The notes below the pieces were generated by a model. It did no database searches. It saw only the letters and a program-made list of their open reading frames with translations, and was not told where the DNA came from. A stretch of DNA of 64,000 bases from Methylocella silvestris BL2. Lineage in GTDB: Bacteria; Pseudomonadota; Alphaproteobacteria; Rhizobiales; Beijerinckiaceae. This document shows, piece after piece, positions 48,535 through 57,043 of the stretch. Position numbers and translations under genes: made by a program. The stretch spans positions 3,251,001-3,315,000 of the forward strand of contig NC_011666.1 in the NCBI RefSeq assembly GCF_000021745.1, read 5' to 3'. Numbering within the stretch: position 1 is the stretch's first letter; every line of letters begins with the position of its first letter.

Positions 48535-49548
48535 ATGGATCTCCGCACCCGCTATCTCGGCCTTTCTCTGCGCACCCCGCTGATCGCGTCGGCGTCGCCG
48601 CTCTCGGGCGATGTCGGACTCATTCGACAAATGGAAGATTCGGGCGCAGGCGCCGTAGTGCTGCCATCGCTGTTCCAGGAGCAGATCGAGGAGGAGGCGC
48701 GAGCAGCCGATGAGCTCGCAAGAATCGGCGCCGACAGCTCTCCGGAAGCAAGCTCCTATTTTCCGGCGGTCGTTACGTATAATTCGGGACCGCACGGCTA
48801 CCTCGATCTCGTCGCCCGAGCGCGCGCCGCCGTCGACATCCCCGTTATTGCAAGTCTCAATGGAACAACCGTTGCCGGCTGGGTCGATTATGCAAGGCTG
48901 ATCGAACAGGCCGGAGCGACAGCCCTCGAACTCAACATCTATCGGATCGCGTCCGGGCCCGGCGTGACGGGCGGGCAGGCCGAGGCCGATTGCGTGGCGC
49001 TGCTCGAAGCCGTCCGCAGCCGGGTCAAACTTCCCGTGGCCGTCAAGCTGCATCCCTACTTCTCGGCGTTCGGCGATTTCGCCCAGCAGCTCGATCACGC
49101 AGGCGCCGACGGGCTGGTTCTCTTCAATCGCCTCTACCAGCCCGATATCGACCTCCTTCGCCTGGCCTGGAAAAATGACGCGACGCTGAGCGGCGCGGGC
49201 GAGATCCGGCTTGGCCTGCTCTGGCTCTCCGTTCTCTCGGGCCGGTTGCCGCATGCCTCGCTTGCCGCGGGCACGGGCGTCGATACCGCCGAGGAGGTGA
49301 TTAAATACATTCTTGCGGGCGCGAATGCCGTGATGACGGCCTCGTCGCTACTGCGGCATGGACCCGGGCATCTGCGCACGCTTGTCTCGGGTTTGGAGAC
49401 GTGGCTGAGCACAAGAGGCTTTGCTTCGGTCAGCGCGATCACGGGATTGATGCGGCCTTCTCATCCGGACTCAGAGGCCGAGGCGGACGAGCGCGGCAGC
49501 TACATCGAGAGTTTGTCGAGCTATCAGGGTCCGTATGTTCGCCATTGA
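48535..49548 (+). CDS. Dihydroorotate dehydrogenase-like FMN protein
   Basis: 337 residues, TIM-barrel FMN-binding fold: LRTPLIASASPLSGDVGLIRQM, PVIASLNGTTVAGWVDYARLIEQAGATALELN, PVAVKLHPYFSAFGDFAQQL, GADGLVLFNR, and ANAVMTASSLLRHGP. Where true dihydroorotate dehydrogenases have the active-site loop N-[SC]-P-N, this protein reads LNIYRIASGPG, so the catalytic Ser/Cys base is missing. It sits 9 bases after nifJ, a common pairing for this family, and is more likely an electron-transfer or accessory partner of PFOR than a pyrimidine enzyme. Confidence 0.85.
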   Translation: MDLRTRYLGLSLRTPLIASASPLSGDVGLIRQMEDSGAGAVVLPSLFQEQIEEEARAADELARIGADSSPEASSYFPAVVTYNSGPHGYLDLVARARAAVDIPVIASLNGTTVAGWVDYARLIEQAGATALELNIYRIASGPGVTGGQAEADCVALLEAVRSRVKLPVAVKLHPYFSAFGDFAQQLDHAGADGLVLFNRLYQPDIDLLRLAWKNDATLSGAGEIRLGLLWLSVLSGRLPHASLAAGTGVDTAEEVIKYILAGANAVMTASSLLRHGPGHLRTLVSGLETWLSTRGFASVSAITGLMRPSHPDSEAEADERGSYIESLSSYQGPYVRH

Positions 49549-49725
49549 CGCGTTAAGGGCATCTGGGGCCCCACAGCCCCACGCCTCGAGAAAATCGCCA
49601 AGAGCCTAGAGATTAGGCCCTTCGAAATAATCGGGGCGGTCGCCAACATCGGCGCGGCGAGCAAGGCCCTCAACGCGCTCCACATCCAGTACGAGAAAAA
49701 AAGCGCCGAAACGGCCAGCGCGGGG
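49549..49725 (+). pseudogene. Possible remnant of an XRE helix-turn-helix gene
   Basis: Directly after the dihydroorotate-dehydrogenase-like stop, and in the same frame, the sequence reads VKGIWGPTAPRLEKIAKSLE and then IRPFEIIGAVANIGAASKAL. This resembles the second half of an XRE/Cro DNA-binding domain (the P-x-x-x-L-x-K-I-A-x-x-L pattern). No start or first half is present, so it would be a decayed fragment. The rest of 49726-49900 is not recognisable. Confidence 0.3.
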
Positions 49726-49900
49726 ATGAGCGCGACGGCGGAGACGTCGCATCTCTCGTGCGATTGTGCATCGGCAATCATAACGTCCGGGCTAGCTGCG
49801 ACGCGGTCGACGCCGCGCCGGCCTCGGGGCTCGATCGCGCAGACCGAAGGATCCATCCCCTCAAGCGTCTCGCCAAGAAACAAGCCGGGCAGAGAAAATC

Positions 49901-49975
49901 TGGAGCGGGCGAAGGGATTCGAACCCTCGACCCCAACCTTGGCAAGGTTGTGCTCTACCCCTGAGCTACACCCGC
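49901..49975 (-). tRNA. tRNA-Gly (anticodon GCC)
   Basis: 75 bases including encoded CCA. Read on the minus strand, acceptor GCGGGTG pairs with CGCCCGC; D arm AGCTC/GAGC; anticodon stem CAACC/GGTTG around TTGCCAA, anticodon GCC; T arm GAGGG-TTCGAAT-CCCTT. Located between the PFOR island and the ribosomal operon, transcribed away from rpsM. Confidence 0.97.
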
Positions 49976-50563
49976 ATCCATCCGGCGGCTGCGGAGCCGA
50001 CGGTTTCGGCTATATGGCGCAAACGAATTGCGATTGCAACAGCCGGTTTCGCCAATTCGGCGGCCGCAGCCTGCGCTTTTCCGGCGCGGCCGCCGCGAAA
50101 AGACGTCGCGCCGAGTTAGCGGCGCGGGGCCGCTGTACGCCTCAGGCCCGAGGGGGCGCGCAAAACAGGAGTCTCGCCAAGAAATGCTCCGCCAAGGCCT
50201 CGCCAAGACTACGCCTTGCCAAAAACGCTCGGCCGAGAAACGTTCCGCCAACACAGAAGCGTCAGGAACGCTCGTCGCGCCGCCGCTTTTCAGCGCGTCC
50301 GCCCCAGCCGTCTTGCGGGGACGGCGTCCGCATCCCACCTCACGGACTATCATCGTTGTGCGAGTCATTGTTTGCGCTTGACGGGCTGGCGCAAATCGTC
50401 TATCGCCCCTTCTTCAGCCTGAAACGCATGTTTCCGGGGCCGCTTATTGCGTTTTCGATTGAGTTAGGCGCCCCGCATGGGCCGGCCTCCACCGGACGCG
50501 GGCATTTATTTTATTTCGCCGCTGCGCGCCTTGCCGCCGCCGCGGCCGATATGGAGACAGGTT
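49976..50563. other. Intergenic region upstream of the alpha ribosomal operon
   Basis: About 590 bases. It holds the rpsM promoter candidate and a run of imperfect GCCAAG-containing words (50173-50290). The secY and adk genes normally found here are absent. Plus-strand frames are Arg/Ser/Pro-rich and not convincing. Confidence 0.5.
50378..50406 (+). promoter_or_regulatory. Candidate promoter of the rpsM-rplQ operon
   Basis: TTGACG (50378-50383), 17-base spacer, TATCGC (50401-50406). The CTTGAC -35 is strong for alphaproteobacteria and the -10 is weak. It would give a leader of about 150 bases before rpsM. Needed if the operon has been separated from the upstream spc genes. Confidence 0.4.
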
Positions 50564-50932
50564 TTGGCACGTATAGCTGGCGTTAATATTCCGACCAACA
50601 AGCGCGTCGTGATCGCGCTTCAATATATCCACGGCATCGGCTCCAAGAAAGCCGAAGAAATCTGCGCCAAGGTGAATATTCCGGACGCGCGCCGCGTCTC
50701 CGAGCTCACCGACGCCGAGGTTTTACAGATCCGCGAAACGATCGACCGCGATTATCTCGTCGAGGGCGATTTGCGCCGCGAAGTCGCGATCAACATCAAG
50801 CGCCTCATGGATCTTGGCTGCTACCGGGGCCTCAGGCACCGTCGCCAGCTGCCCGTCCGCGGTCAGCGCACGCATACCAATGCGCGCACCCGCAAGGGCA
50901 AGGCGAAGCCGATCGCCGGCAAGAAGAAGTAG
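50564..50932 (+). CDS. rpsM: 30S ribosomal protein S13 (TTG start)
   Basis: 122 residues. Homology starts at the TTG at 50564, giving [15 protein letters not shown], with GGAGACAG 6 bases upstream; the longer frame from 50477 adds 29 Pro/Arg-rich residues unlike S13. Conserved marks are [41 protein letters not shown] and [13 protein letters not shown]. Contacts tRNA and the 50S subunit in the head of the 30S particle. First gene of the alpha operon here. Confidence 0.97.
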
Positions 50933-51011
50933 CCGAGCGCCTCTGGCGAAACAAAGTCAATAAAGCTCCCGAGCGCCTGGCATTACGGGCGCGCCCGAAG
51001 GATTTGGACCT

Positions 51012-51401
51012 ATGGCAAAAGAAGCTACCCGCGTTCGCCGCCGCGAGCGTAAGAACATCGTTTCCGGCGTCGCCCATGTGAATTCGACGTTCAACAATAC
51101 GATGATCACCATCACGGACGCGCAGGGAAACACCATTTCCTGGTCGTCGGCCGGCACGATGGGATTCAAGGGTTCGCGCAAATCGACGCCCTACGCCGCG
51201 CAGATGGCGGCGGAGGATTGCGCCCGCAAGGCGGCCGAGCACGGCATGCGCACGCTTGAGGTTGAAGTCTCGGGTCCGGGTTCGGGCCGTGAATCGGCCC
51301 TGCGCGCGCTGCAGGCGGCGGGCTTTACCGTCACATCCATCCGCGACGTGACGCCGATCCCGCATAATGGCTGCCGTCCGCGCAAGCGCCGGCGCGTCTG
51401 A
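51012..51401 (+). CDS. rpsK: 30S ribosomal protein S11
   Basis: 129 residues. Family pattern [44 protein letters not shown] and the end [21 protein letters not shown]. Platform protein of the 30S subunit near the 3' end of 16S rRNA. Follows rpsM by 79 bases and precedes rpoA by 143. Confidence 0.98.
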   Translation: MAKEATRVRRRERKNIVSGVAHVNSTFNNTMITITDAQGNTISWSSAGTMGFKGSRKSTPYAAQMAAEDCARKAAEHGMRTLEVEVSGPGSGRESALRALQAAGFTVTSIRDVTPIPHNGCRPRKRRRV

Positions 51402-51544
51402 GCGCCTCCCGGTCGGCCTGTCGCCAATCCGGAACGCTCTGCTTTGTTACTCGATCTGCGCTGCGCCAGAGTCCGCCGACCGGACCCTCCGCGCGTCGAA
51501 GTCCGGGCGCCATCCGGCGCCGCACCGTCAGAAAGGCTCTGTTC

Positions 51545-52561
51545 GTGATTCAAAAAAACTGGCAAGAGCTCACCAAACCCAACAAGCTTGAAGTCATTTC
51601 GGGCGACGATCCGAAGCGTTTTGCGACCATCGTCGCCGGGCCGCTCGAACTCGGCTTCGGGCTCACGCTTGGCAATTCCCTGCGCCGCATCCTCCTGTCG
51701 TCGTTGCAGGGCGCGGCGATCACCTCCGTCCATATCGACGGCGTGCTGCATGAATTTTCGTCGATTCCCGGCGTGCGCGAGGACGTGACCGACATTGTCC
51801 TCAACATCAAGGACATCGCGATCAAGATGCCGGGCGACGGGCCGAAGCGGCTCGTGCTCAAGAAGCAGGGGCCCGGCAAGGTCACCGCCGGCGACATCCA
51901 GACCAGCGGCGACATTTCGATCCTGAACCCCGGCCTAGTGATCTGCACCCTCGACGAGGGCGCCGAGATCCGCATGGAGTTCACGGTCCACACCGGCAAG
52001 GGCTATGTCGCAGCGGACCGCAACCGGGCCGAGGACGCGCCGATCGGCCTCATTCCGATCGACAGCCTCTATTCGCCGGTAAAGAAGGTCAGCTACCGCG
52101 TCGAAAACACGCGCGAGGGTCAGAACCTCGACCTCGACAAGCTGACGCTGCAGGTCGAGACCAATGGCGCGCTGACGCCGGAAGACGCCGTCGCCTTCGC
52201 CGCCCGCATCCTGCAGGATCAGCTCAACGTCTTCGTCAATTTCGAGGAGCCGCGCCGCGTCGAGGCGACGCCGTCGATCCCGGAGCTCGCCTTCAATCCG
52301 GCGCTCTTGAAAAAGGTCGACGAGCTCGAGCTTTCGGTGCGTTCGGCGAACTGCCTGAAGAACGACAATATCGTCTATATAGGCGACCTCATCCAGAAGA
52401 GCGAAGGCGAGATGCTGCGCACGCCGAATTTCGGCCGCAAATCCTTGAACGAAATCAAGGAAGTGCTCGCGCAGATGGGCCTGCACCTCGGCATGGAGGT
52501 GAATGGCTGGCCGCCGGACAATATCGACGACCTCGCCAAGCGCTTCGAGGAGCATTACTGA
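51545..52561 (+). CDS. rpoA: RNA polymerase subunit alpha
   Basis: 338 residues with a GTG start at 51545 after AAAGG. N-terminal dimerisation and assembly domain ([62 protein letters not shown]) to about residue 235, linker, and C-terminal domain ([48 protein letters not shown]) that contacts UP elements and activators. Confidence 0.98.
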   Translation: MIQKNWQELTKPNKLEVISGDDPKRFATIVAGPLELGFGLTLGNSLRRILLSSLQGAAITSVHIDGVLHEFSSIPGVREDVTDIVLNIKDIAIKMPGDGPKRLVLKKQGPGKVTAGDIQTSGDISILNPGLVICTLDEGAEIRMEFTVHTGKGYVAADRNRAEDAPIGLIPIDSLYSPVKKVSYRVENTREGQNLDLDKLTLQVETNGALTPEDAVAFAARILQDQLNVFVNFEEPRRVEATPSIPELAFNPALLKKVDELELSVRSANCLKNDNIVYIGDLIQKSEGEMLRTPNFGRKSLNEIKEVLAQMGLHLGMEVNGWPPDNIDDLAKRFEEHY

Positions 52562-52661
52562 GCCCTGGCGGCTCGGCGAGAGCGAAATTACGGCCCCGCA
52601 ACGGGGCGAAGCAGCGGCCGTACCTTGGCACGGCGGCCGCAACAATAACGGAGACAGCCAG

Positions 52662-53090
52662 ATGTATCACGGCAATGCGCACCGCCGCTTCGGCCGCACT
52701 CACGAGCACCGCAAGGCGATGTTCGCCAACATGTGCCAGGCTCTGATCAAGCATGAGCAGATTGTCACCACTCTGCCGAAGGCGAAAGATCTGCGCCCGG
52801 TGGTCGAGAAGCTGGTGACTCTCGGCAAGCGCGGCGATCTGCATGCGCGCCGGCAGGCGATTGCCCAGATCAAGGACGTCGCGCTTGTCGGCAAGCTGTT
52901 TGCCGTGCTCGGCCCGCGCTACAAGGAGCGGCACGGCGGATACACCCGCGTGCTCAAGGCCGGCTTCCGCTACGGCGACAATGCGCCGATGGCGGTGATC
53001 GAATTCGTCGACCGCGACGTCGACGCCAAGGGCAAGGATTCTGGCCCCGTATTCGGCGCCGACCAGGACGAGGCGGCTCTCGCGTCTTAA
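52662..53090 (+). CDS. rplQ: 50S ribosomal protein L17
   Basis: 142 residues from ATG 52662 ([20 protein letters not shown]); the longer frame from 52503 overlaps rpoA and is not family-like. Conserved [29 protein letters not shown] and [23 protein letters not shown] are present; the last 20 residues are a variable acidic tail. Last gene of the alpha operon. Confidence 0.98.
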   Translation: MYHGNAHRRFGRTHEHRKAMFANMCQALIKHEQIVTTLPKAKDLRPVVEKLVTLGKRGDLHARRQAIAQIKDVALVGKLFAVLGPRYKERHGGYTRVLKAGFRYGDNAPMAVIEFVDRDVDAKGKDSGPVFGADQDEAALAS

Positions 53091-53238
53091 CGCCAGCCGG
53101 GCGCTGCTCTCGGCGGCAGCTTGACGCCAAGTTGGCGGCGGGCCTGCGGGGCTTCAGGACGGCAGCGTGGACGTTGTTTCAACGGACCGCGCGCCATGGC
53201 GCAAACCCATGGCGCCGGTCCCTGCCATGGAGCGGTCC

Positions 53239-54669
53239 ATGACGACGGAATTTTTCGCAAGGGGCGCGTCTCGCCTGCGCCGCGCTTACGGCGTCGCGCT
53301 AGCGCTTGTCTGCTGCCTTGGCCTTCCCGCCCAGGCGGAGACGGCGCGTCAGGCGCCGCAGGCCCCAGCCGAGGTGATGCTCTCTTTCGCGCCCGTGGTG
53401 AAAAAGGCGCAACCTGCGGTCGTCAACGTCTATGCGTCGCGGACGGAGAAGCGGCCGCGCAGCGCACTCTACGACGATCCGATTTTCGAGCGGTTTTTTG
53501 GCGGCGGCGGCCGTCCCGGCGGCTCGACCTCGCGCTCGCTTGGGTCCGGCGTGCTGGTCGATTCCTCGGGCCTCGTCGTCACCAATTACCACGTCATCGA
53601 AGGCATGACGGACGTCAAGATCGCGCTTGCCGACAAGCGCGAGTTTGACGCGGACATTGTGCTGCGCGACCAGCGCACCGATCTTGCTGTGCTGCGGCTG
53701 AAGGGCGGCGCCAATTTTCCGGTGATGGAGCTTGGCGATTCCGACGCGCTCGAAGTCGGCGACTTCGTGCTGGCCATCGGCAATCCGTTTGGAGTCGGCC
53801 AGACCGTGACGCAGGGGATCGTCTCGGCGCTCGCCCGCACCCAGGCGGGCATTTCCGATTCCGGCTTCTTCATCCAGACCGACGCGGCGATTAATCCCGG
53901 CAATTCCGGCGGCGGCCTCGTCGATATGAGGGGCCGTCTCGTCGGCATCAACTCGGCGATCTTCTCGCAGACGGGCAATTCGGTCGGCATCGGCTTCGCC
54001 GTCCCGAGCAATATGGTGCGGGTCGTCATCGCGGCGGCCAAATCCGGCCAGCGGGTGCGGCGGCCCTGGTTAGGGGCAAGCCTGCAGGCGGTCTCGCGTG
54101 AAATCGCCGATTCGCTCGGCCTCGACCGCCCGTCGGGCGCCCTGGTCGCCGAGGTGACGGACGGAGGTCCGGCGGACAAGGCCGGAGTCAAGCGCGGCGA
54201 CATCATCGCCGCTGTCGACGGCCAGACCATCGACGATCCCGAAAGCTTCGGATATCGCCTGTCGACCAAAGCGCTCGGCGGCGAGACCTCGCTTTCGCTG
54301 GTGCGCAACGGCAAGCCGCTGAACGTCAAGCTGGCGCTATCCCCCGCGGCTGAAATCCCGGCGCGCGATCCGGTCAAACTGAAAGGTCCGTCGCCTTTTT
54401 CCGGCGCGACGGTGATCAATCTATCCCCGGCTGTCATCGAGGAAATGTCGGTCCACGGCGTCAACGATGGGGTCGTGATCGGCGATATCGAGGACGGATC
54501 GACCGCTGCGGAGGTCAATTTCCAAAAGGGCGACGTCATTCTTCTCATCAATGACGTCAAGATCCAGACGACCCGCGATCTTGAGAAGGCGGTCAACGGC
54601 CGCCATACCTATTGGAAGCTGACCATTTTACGCGGCGGACAGGTGGAGACGACGGTGCTCGGGGGCTGA
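53239..54669 (+). CDS. Periplasmic Do/HtrA-family serine protease
   Basis: 476 residues from ATG 53239, preceded by GGAG; ATG 53167 or 53209 would only lengthen the leader. Signal peptide RRAYGVALALVCCLGLPAQA. Catalytic triad H118 (TNYHVIEG), D148 (RTDLAVLRL), S223 (NPGNSGGGL), a Gly-rich loop FFGGGGRPGG in the L-loop, then two PDZ domains (about 268-355, GALVAEVTDGGPADKAGVKRGDII; about 385-470, GVVIGDIEDGSTAAEVNFQKGDVI). Degrades or refolds misfolded envelope proteins. Followed by rarA after 48 bases; a HtrA-RarA pair is common in alphaproteobacteria. Confidence 0.96.
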   Translation: MTTEFFARGASRLRRAYGVALALVCCLGLPAQAETARQAPQAPAEVMLSFAPVVKKAQPAVVNVYASRTEKRPRSALYDDPIFERFFGGGGRPGGSTSRSLGSGVLVDSSGLVVTNYHVIEGMTDVKIALADKREFDADIVLRDQRTDLAVLRLKGGANFPVMELGDSDALEVGDFVLAIGNPFGVGQTVTQGIVSALARTQAGISDSGFFIQTDAAINPGNSGGGLVDMRGRLVGINSAIFSQTGNSVGIGFAVPSNMVRVVIAAAKSGQRVRRPWLGASLQAVSREIADSLGLDRPSGALVAEVTDGGPADKAGVKRGDIIAAVDGQTIDDPESFGYRLSTKALGGETSLSLVRNGKPLNVKLALSPAAEIPARDPVKLKGPSPFSGATVINLSPAVIEEMSVHGVNDGVVIGDIEDGSTAAEVNFQKGDVILLINDVKIQTTRDLEKAVNGRHTYWKLTILRGGQVETTVLGG

Positions 54670-54717
54670 GTCCTGCGCCGCGCGGTCTTCGCCCGGCAGA
54701 ATCGGCAAGGTTGAACC

Positions 54718-56031
54718 ATGAGCGATCTCTTCGCGGTTGCGGGGCTTGAGACAACGGCGCCGCATCCGCTCGCCGATCGCCTGCGCCCGAAAACGCTGGC
54801 CGAAGTCGTCGGGCAGGATCATCTCGTCGGTCCCGAGGGCGCGCTGACGCGGCGGATCGCCTCCGGATCGCTCGGCAGCCTGATCTTCTGGGGACCGCCC
54901 GGCACAGGTAAGACCACGGTCGCGCGCCTGCTCGCGCATGAGACGAATTTCGCCTTCGTCCAGGTGTCGGCTATTTTTTCCGGCGTCGCGGAGCTTAAGA
55001 AATTGTTTGAGGAGGCGCGCGGACGGCGCGCGATCGGCCAGGGCACGCTGCTGTTCGTCGACGAGATTCATCGCTTCAACCGGGCGCAGCAGGATAGTTT
55101 CCTACCGGTGATGGAGGACGGCGCCATCACTTTGATCGGCGCGACCACCGAAAATCCGAGTTTTGAGCTCAACGCCGCTCTCCTCTCGCGCGCCAGCGTG
55201 CTGACCTTCCGCGCCCTCGACGAAGAGGCGATCGAAAAAGTTCTGTCGCGCGCGGAAACGCACGAGGCGCGTCCCTTGCCGCTGGAGCCGGCGGCCCGCG
55301 CCGCGATGATCCGCATGGCCGATGGCGACGGCCGCGCGGCCCTGACGCTCGCCGAGGAGGTCTGGCGCGCCGCCTCTCCCGGCGAAATCTTCGGCGCGGA
55401 ACAGCTTGCCGAGATCGTGCAGCGCCGGGCGCCAATCTACGACAAGGCGCAGGAGGGTCATTACAATCTGATCAGCGCGCTGCACAAGGCGGTGCGCGGC
55501 TCGGATCCGGACGCCTCGCTTTATTATCTCGCGCGCATGTTCGACGCCGGCGAGGATCCGCTCTTCCTGGCAAGGCGCGTGGTGCGCATGGCGACAGAGG
55601 ACATCGGGCTCGCCGATCCGCAGGCGCTGGTTATCGCCAACGCCGCCAAGGACGCCTATGATTTTCTCGGCTCCCCGGAGGGCGAACTCGCCATCGCGCA
55701 GGCGGTGATTTATCTGGCGACGGCGCCGAAGTCGAACGCGGCCTATGTCGCCTACCAGCGCGCAATGCGTCTCGCCAAGGAGCATGGCTCTTTGATGCCG
55801 CCGAAAATCATCCTGAACGCGCCGACCAAGCTCATGAAAAGCGAAGGCTATGGCTCCGGCTATGCCTATGACCATGACGAGCCGGACGCTTTCTCAGGCC
55901 AGGACTATTGGCCGGAGGCGCTCGGCCGGCAAAAGCTCTATGCGCCGACGGCGAGAGGTTTTGAGCGCGACTTGCGTGAGCGGCTCGCCTATTGGGCGAA
56001 GCTGCGCAAGGCGCGCGAGCAGGAGCCCTGA
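54718..56031 (+). CDS. rarA: Replication-associated recombination protein RarA (MgsA)
   Basis: 437 residues. Clamp-loader-like AAA+ ATPase: Walker A GPPGTGKTTVAR (about 59-70), Walker B LLFVDEIHRFNRAQQD, sensor 1 LIGATTENPSFELN, and the MgsA C-terminal domains (YNLISALHKAVRGSDPDASLYYLARM, DIGLADPQALVIANAA, AIAQAVIYLATAPKSNAAY). Acts at stalled forks together with single-strand binding protein and DNA polymerase. Convergent with phaR, gap 27 bases. Confidence 0.97.
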   Translation: MSDLFAVAGLETTAPHPLADRLRPKTLAEVVGQDHLVGPEGALTRRIASGSLGSLIFWGPPGTGKTTVARLLAHETNFAFVQVSAIFSGVAELKKLFEEARGRRAIGQGTLLFVDEIHRFNRAQQDSFLPVMEDGAITLIGATTENPSFELNAALLSRASVLTFRALDEEAIEKVLSRAETHEARPLPLEPAARAAMIRMADGDGRAALTLAEEVWRAASPGEIFGAEQLAEIVQRRAPIYDKAQEGHYNLISALHKAVRGSDPDASLYYLARMFDAGEDPLFLARRVVRMATEDIGLADPQALVIANAAKDAYDFLGSPEGELAIAQAVIYLATAPKSNAAYVAYQRAMRLAKEHGSLMPPKIILNAPTKLMKSEGYGSGYAYDHDEPDAFSGQDYWPEALGRQKLYAPTARGFERDLRERLAYWAKLRKAREQEP

Positions 56032-56058
56032 CGGCGTCGCGCTCGCGGCGCGCAAAGA

Positions 56059-56655
56059 TCACTCTTTGTGCGCGATCCCCTCGATGCGCTTTTGCATCTC
56101 GTCGAGCTGGCGCTTCATGTCTTCGATATCGCTTTTCGTCGTGGGCAGCGCCGGCTCCGCTTCGGGCAGGGCTTCCGGCGACGCCAGCGGGGCGACGAAG
56201 GGGGTGAACATGGCCAGCGCCTGGTTGAACAGCGCCATGTTCTTGCGCGCCTGCTCCTCGAGCGAGGCGAAGCTCGGCGCGAGCGCATGGGGACCGATGC
56301 CGCCCGCCATCTTGTCGCGGAACCGGCCCTGCTCGCTGGTCAGCTTGTCGATCGAGAATTCGAGATAGGTCGGCACCAGCATCTGCATGCTGTCGCCGTA
56401 AAAGCGGATGAGCTGGCGCAGGAAAGCAATCGGCAGCAAGCTTTGGCCGCCCTTGCCCTCTTGCTCGAAGATAATCTGCGTCAGCACCGATCGCGTAATG
56501 TCTTCGCCGCTCTTGGCGTCGAAAACGACGAAATCTTCGCCTTTCTTGACCATCCCCGCAAGGTCTTCGAGCGTGACATAGGCGCTTGTGCCGGTGTTAT
56601 AGAGCCGCCGGTTCGCGTATTTCTTGATAGTAATAGGCTGTTTGTCATGTGCCAT
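56059..56655 (-). CDS. phaR: Polyhydroxyalkanoate synthesis repressor PhaR
   Basis: 198 residues from ATG 56655, which follows GGAGGTGG by about 12 bases; in-frame ATGs at 56694, 56712 and 56817 extend the protein beyond family length. The DNA-binding domain is PITIKKYANRRLYNTGTSAYVTLEDLAGMVKKG and FVVFDAKSGEDITRSVLTQIIFEQE; the PHB-accumulation regulatory repeat follows (LLPIAFLRQLIRFYGDSMQMLVPTYLEFSID). The C-terminus has a short coiled coil (DIEDMKRQLDEMQKRIEG). PhaR binds PHB granules and represses phasin and phaB/phaZ-type genes when polymer is absent. Divergent from phaA. Confidence 0.95.
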   Translation of the reverse strand: MAHDKQPITIKKYANRRLYNTGTSAYVTLEDLAGMVKKGEDFVVFDAKSGEDITRSVLTQIIFEQEGKGGQSLLPIAFLRQLIRFYGDSMQMLVPTYLEFSIDKLTSEQGRFRDKMAGGIGPHALAPSFASLEEQARKNMALFNQALAMFTPFVAPLASPEALPEAEPALPTTKSDIEDMKRQLDEMQKRIEGIAHKE

Positions 56656-57043
56656 GGCCGGTCGTCCACCTCCGGAAGTCGCTACGTGAGCCATCTGCTT
56701 CGCTTTCTCCATGGATGTCGCGGCCGACCTCACCTTTTCTTGTTTGGATGAATCGATCCCAAAATGGCGCGGCGCGGTCAAGCCTTCATTCGAGCGAAAC
56801 GTGCGTAAGACCAACAAAAGCGCAGCGGCGCTTAAGCTTTACGCCGGGCAGGCCAGAACGCCTCTCTCCAAAATATGACTTTTGGATGAGGGCGAGAACT
56901 GACTTCTGCGGCGATTTTTTGCTCCCTTTTTCGCTGTGGCCACTATAATTGATTTTGACGGCGGTCTGTTGTCGTAGGAATCACGCGGGCAAGAGCCTTT
57001 GGAGTTTGGACGCTCCGCAACGGCCGCCCCAAGGAGGATGCCC
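56656..57043. other. phaR-phaA divergent intergenic region
   Basis: About 390 bases. Contains a 7-base inverted repeat TCCAAAA-TATGAC-TTTTGGA (56867-56886) and a perfect -10 TATAAT (56944-56949) about 95 bases before phaA; the best -35 is poor (TTGCTC at 56919, spacing 19). GGAGG ribosome site precedes the phaA ATG by 6 bases. No TGC-N-GCA PhaR-like operator was found here. Confidence 0.5.
56944..56949 (+). promoter_or_regulatory. Candidate -10 element of phaA
   Basis: Exact TATAAT in an AT-rich patch in the phaR-phaA gap. The associated -35 is weak, so start-site use is unproven. Confidence 0.4.

Noticed and set aside
48535-49548. Annotation as pyrD (dihydroorotate dehydrogenase)
   Set aside because: Active-site Ser/Cys loop not found and genomic context is PFOR, not pyrimidine synthesis.
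49524-49883. 119-codon minus-strand frame with a hydrophobic middle
   Set aside because: Overlaps the end of the DHOD-like gene, has no ribosome site and the hydrophobic patch is explained by the plus-strand codons.
50173-50290. GCCAAG-rich stretch as a CRISPR or tandem repeat array
   Set aside because: Words are short, irregularly spaced and degenerate; there is no repeat-spacer periodicity and no cas gene.
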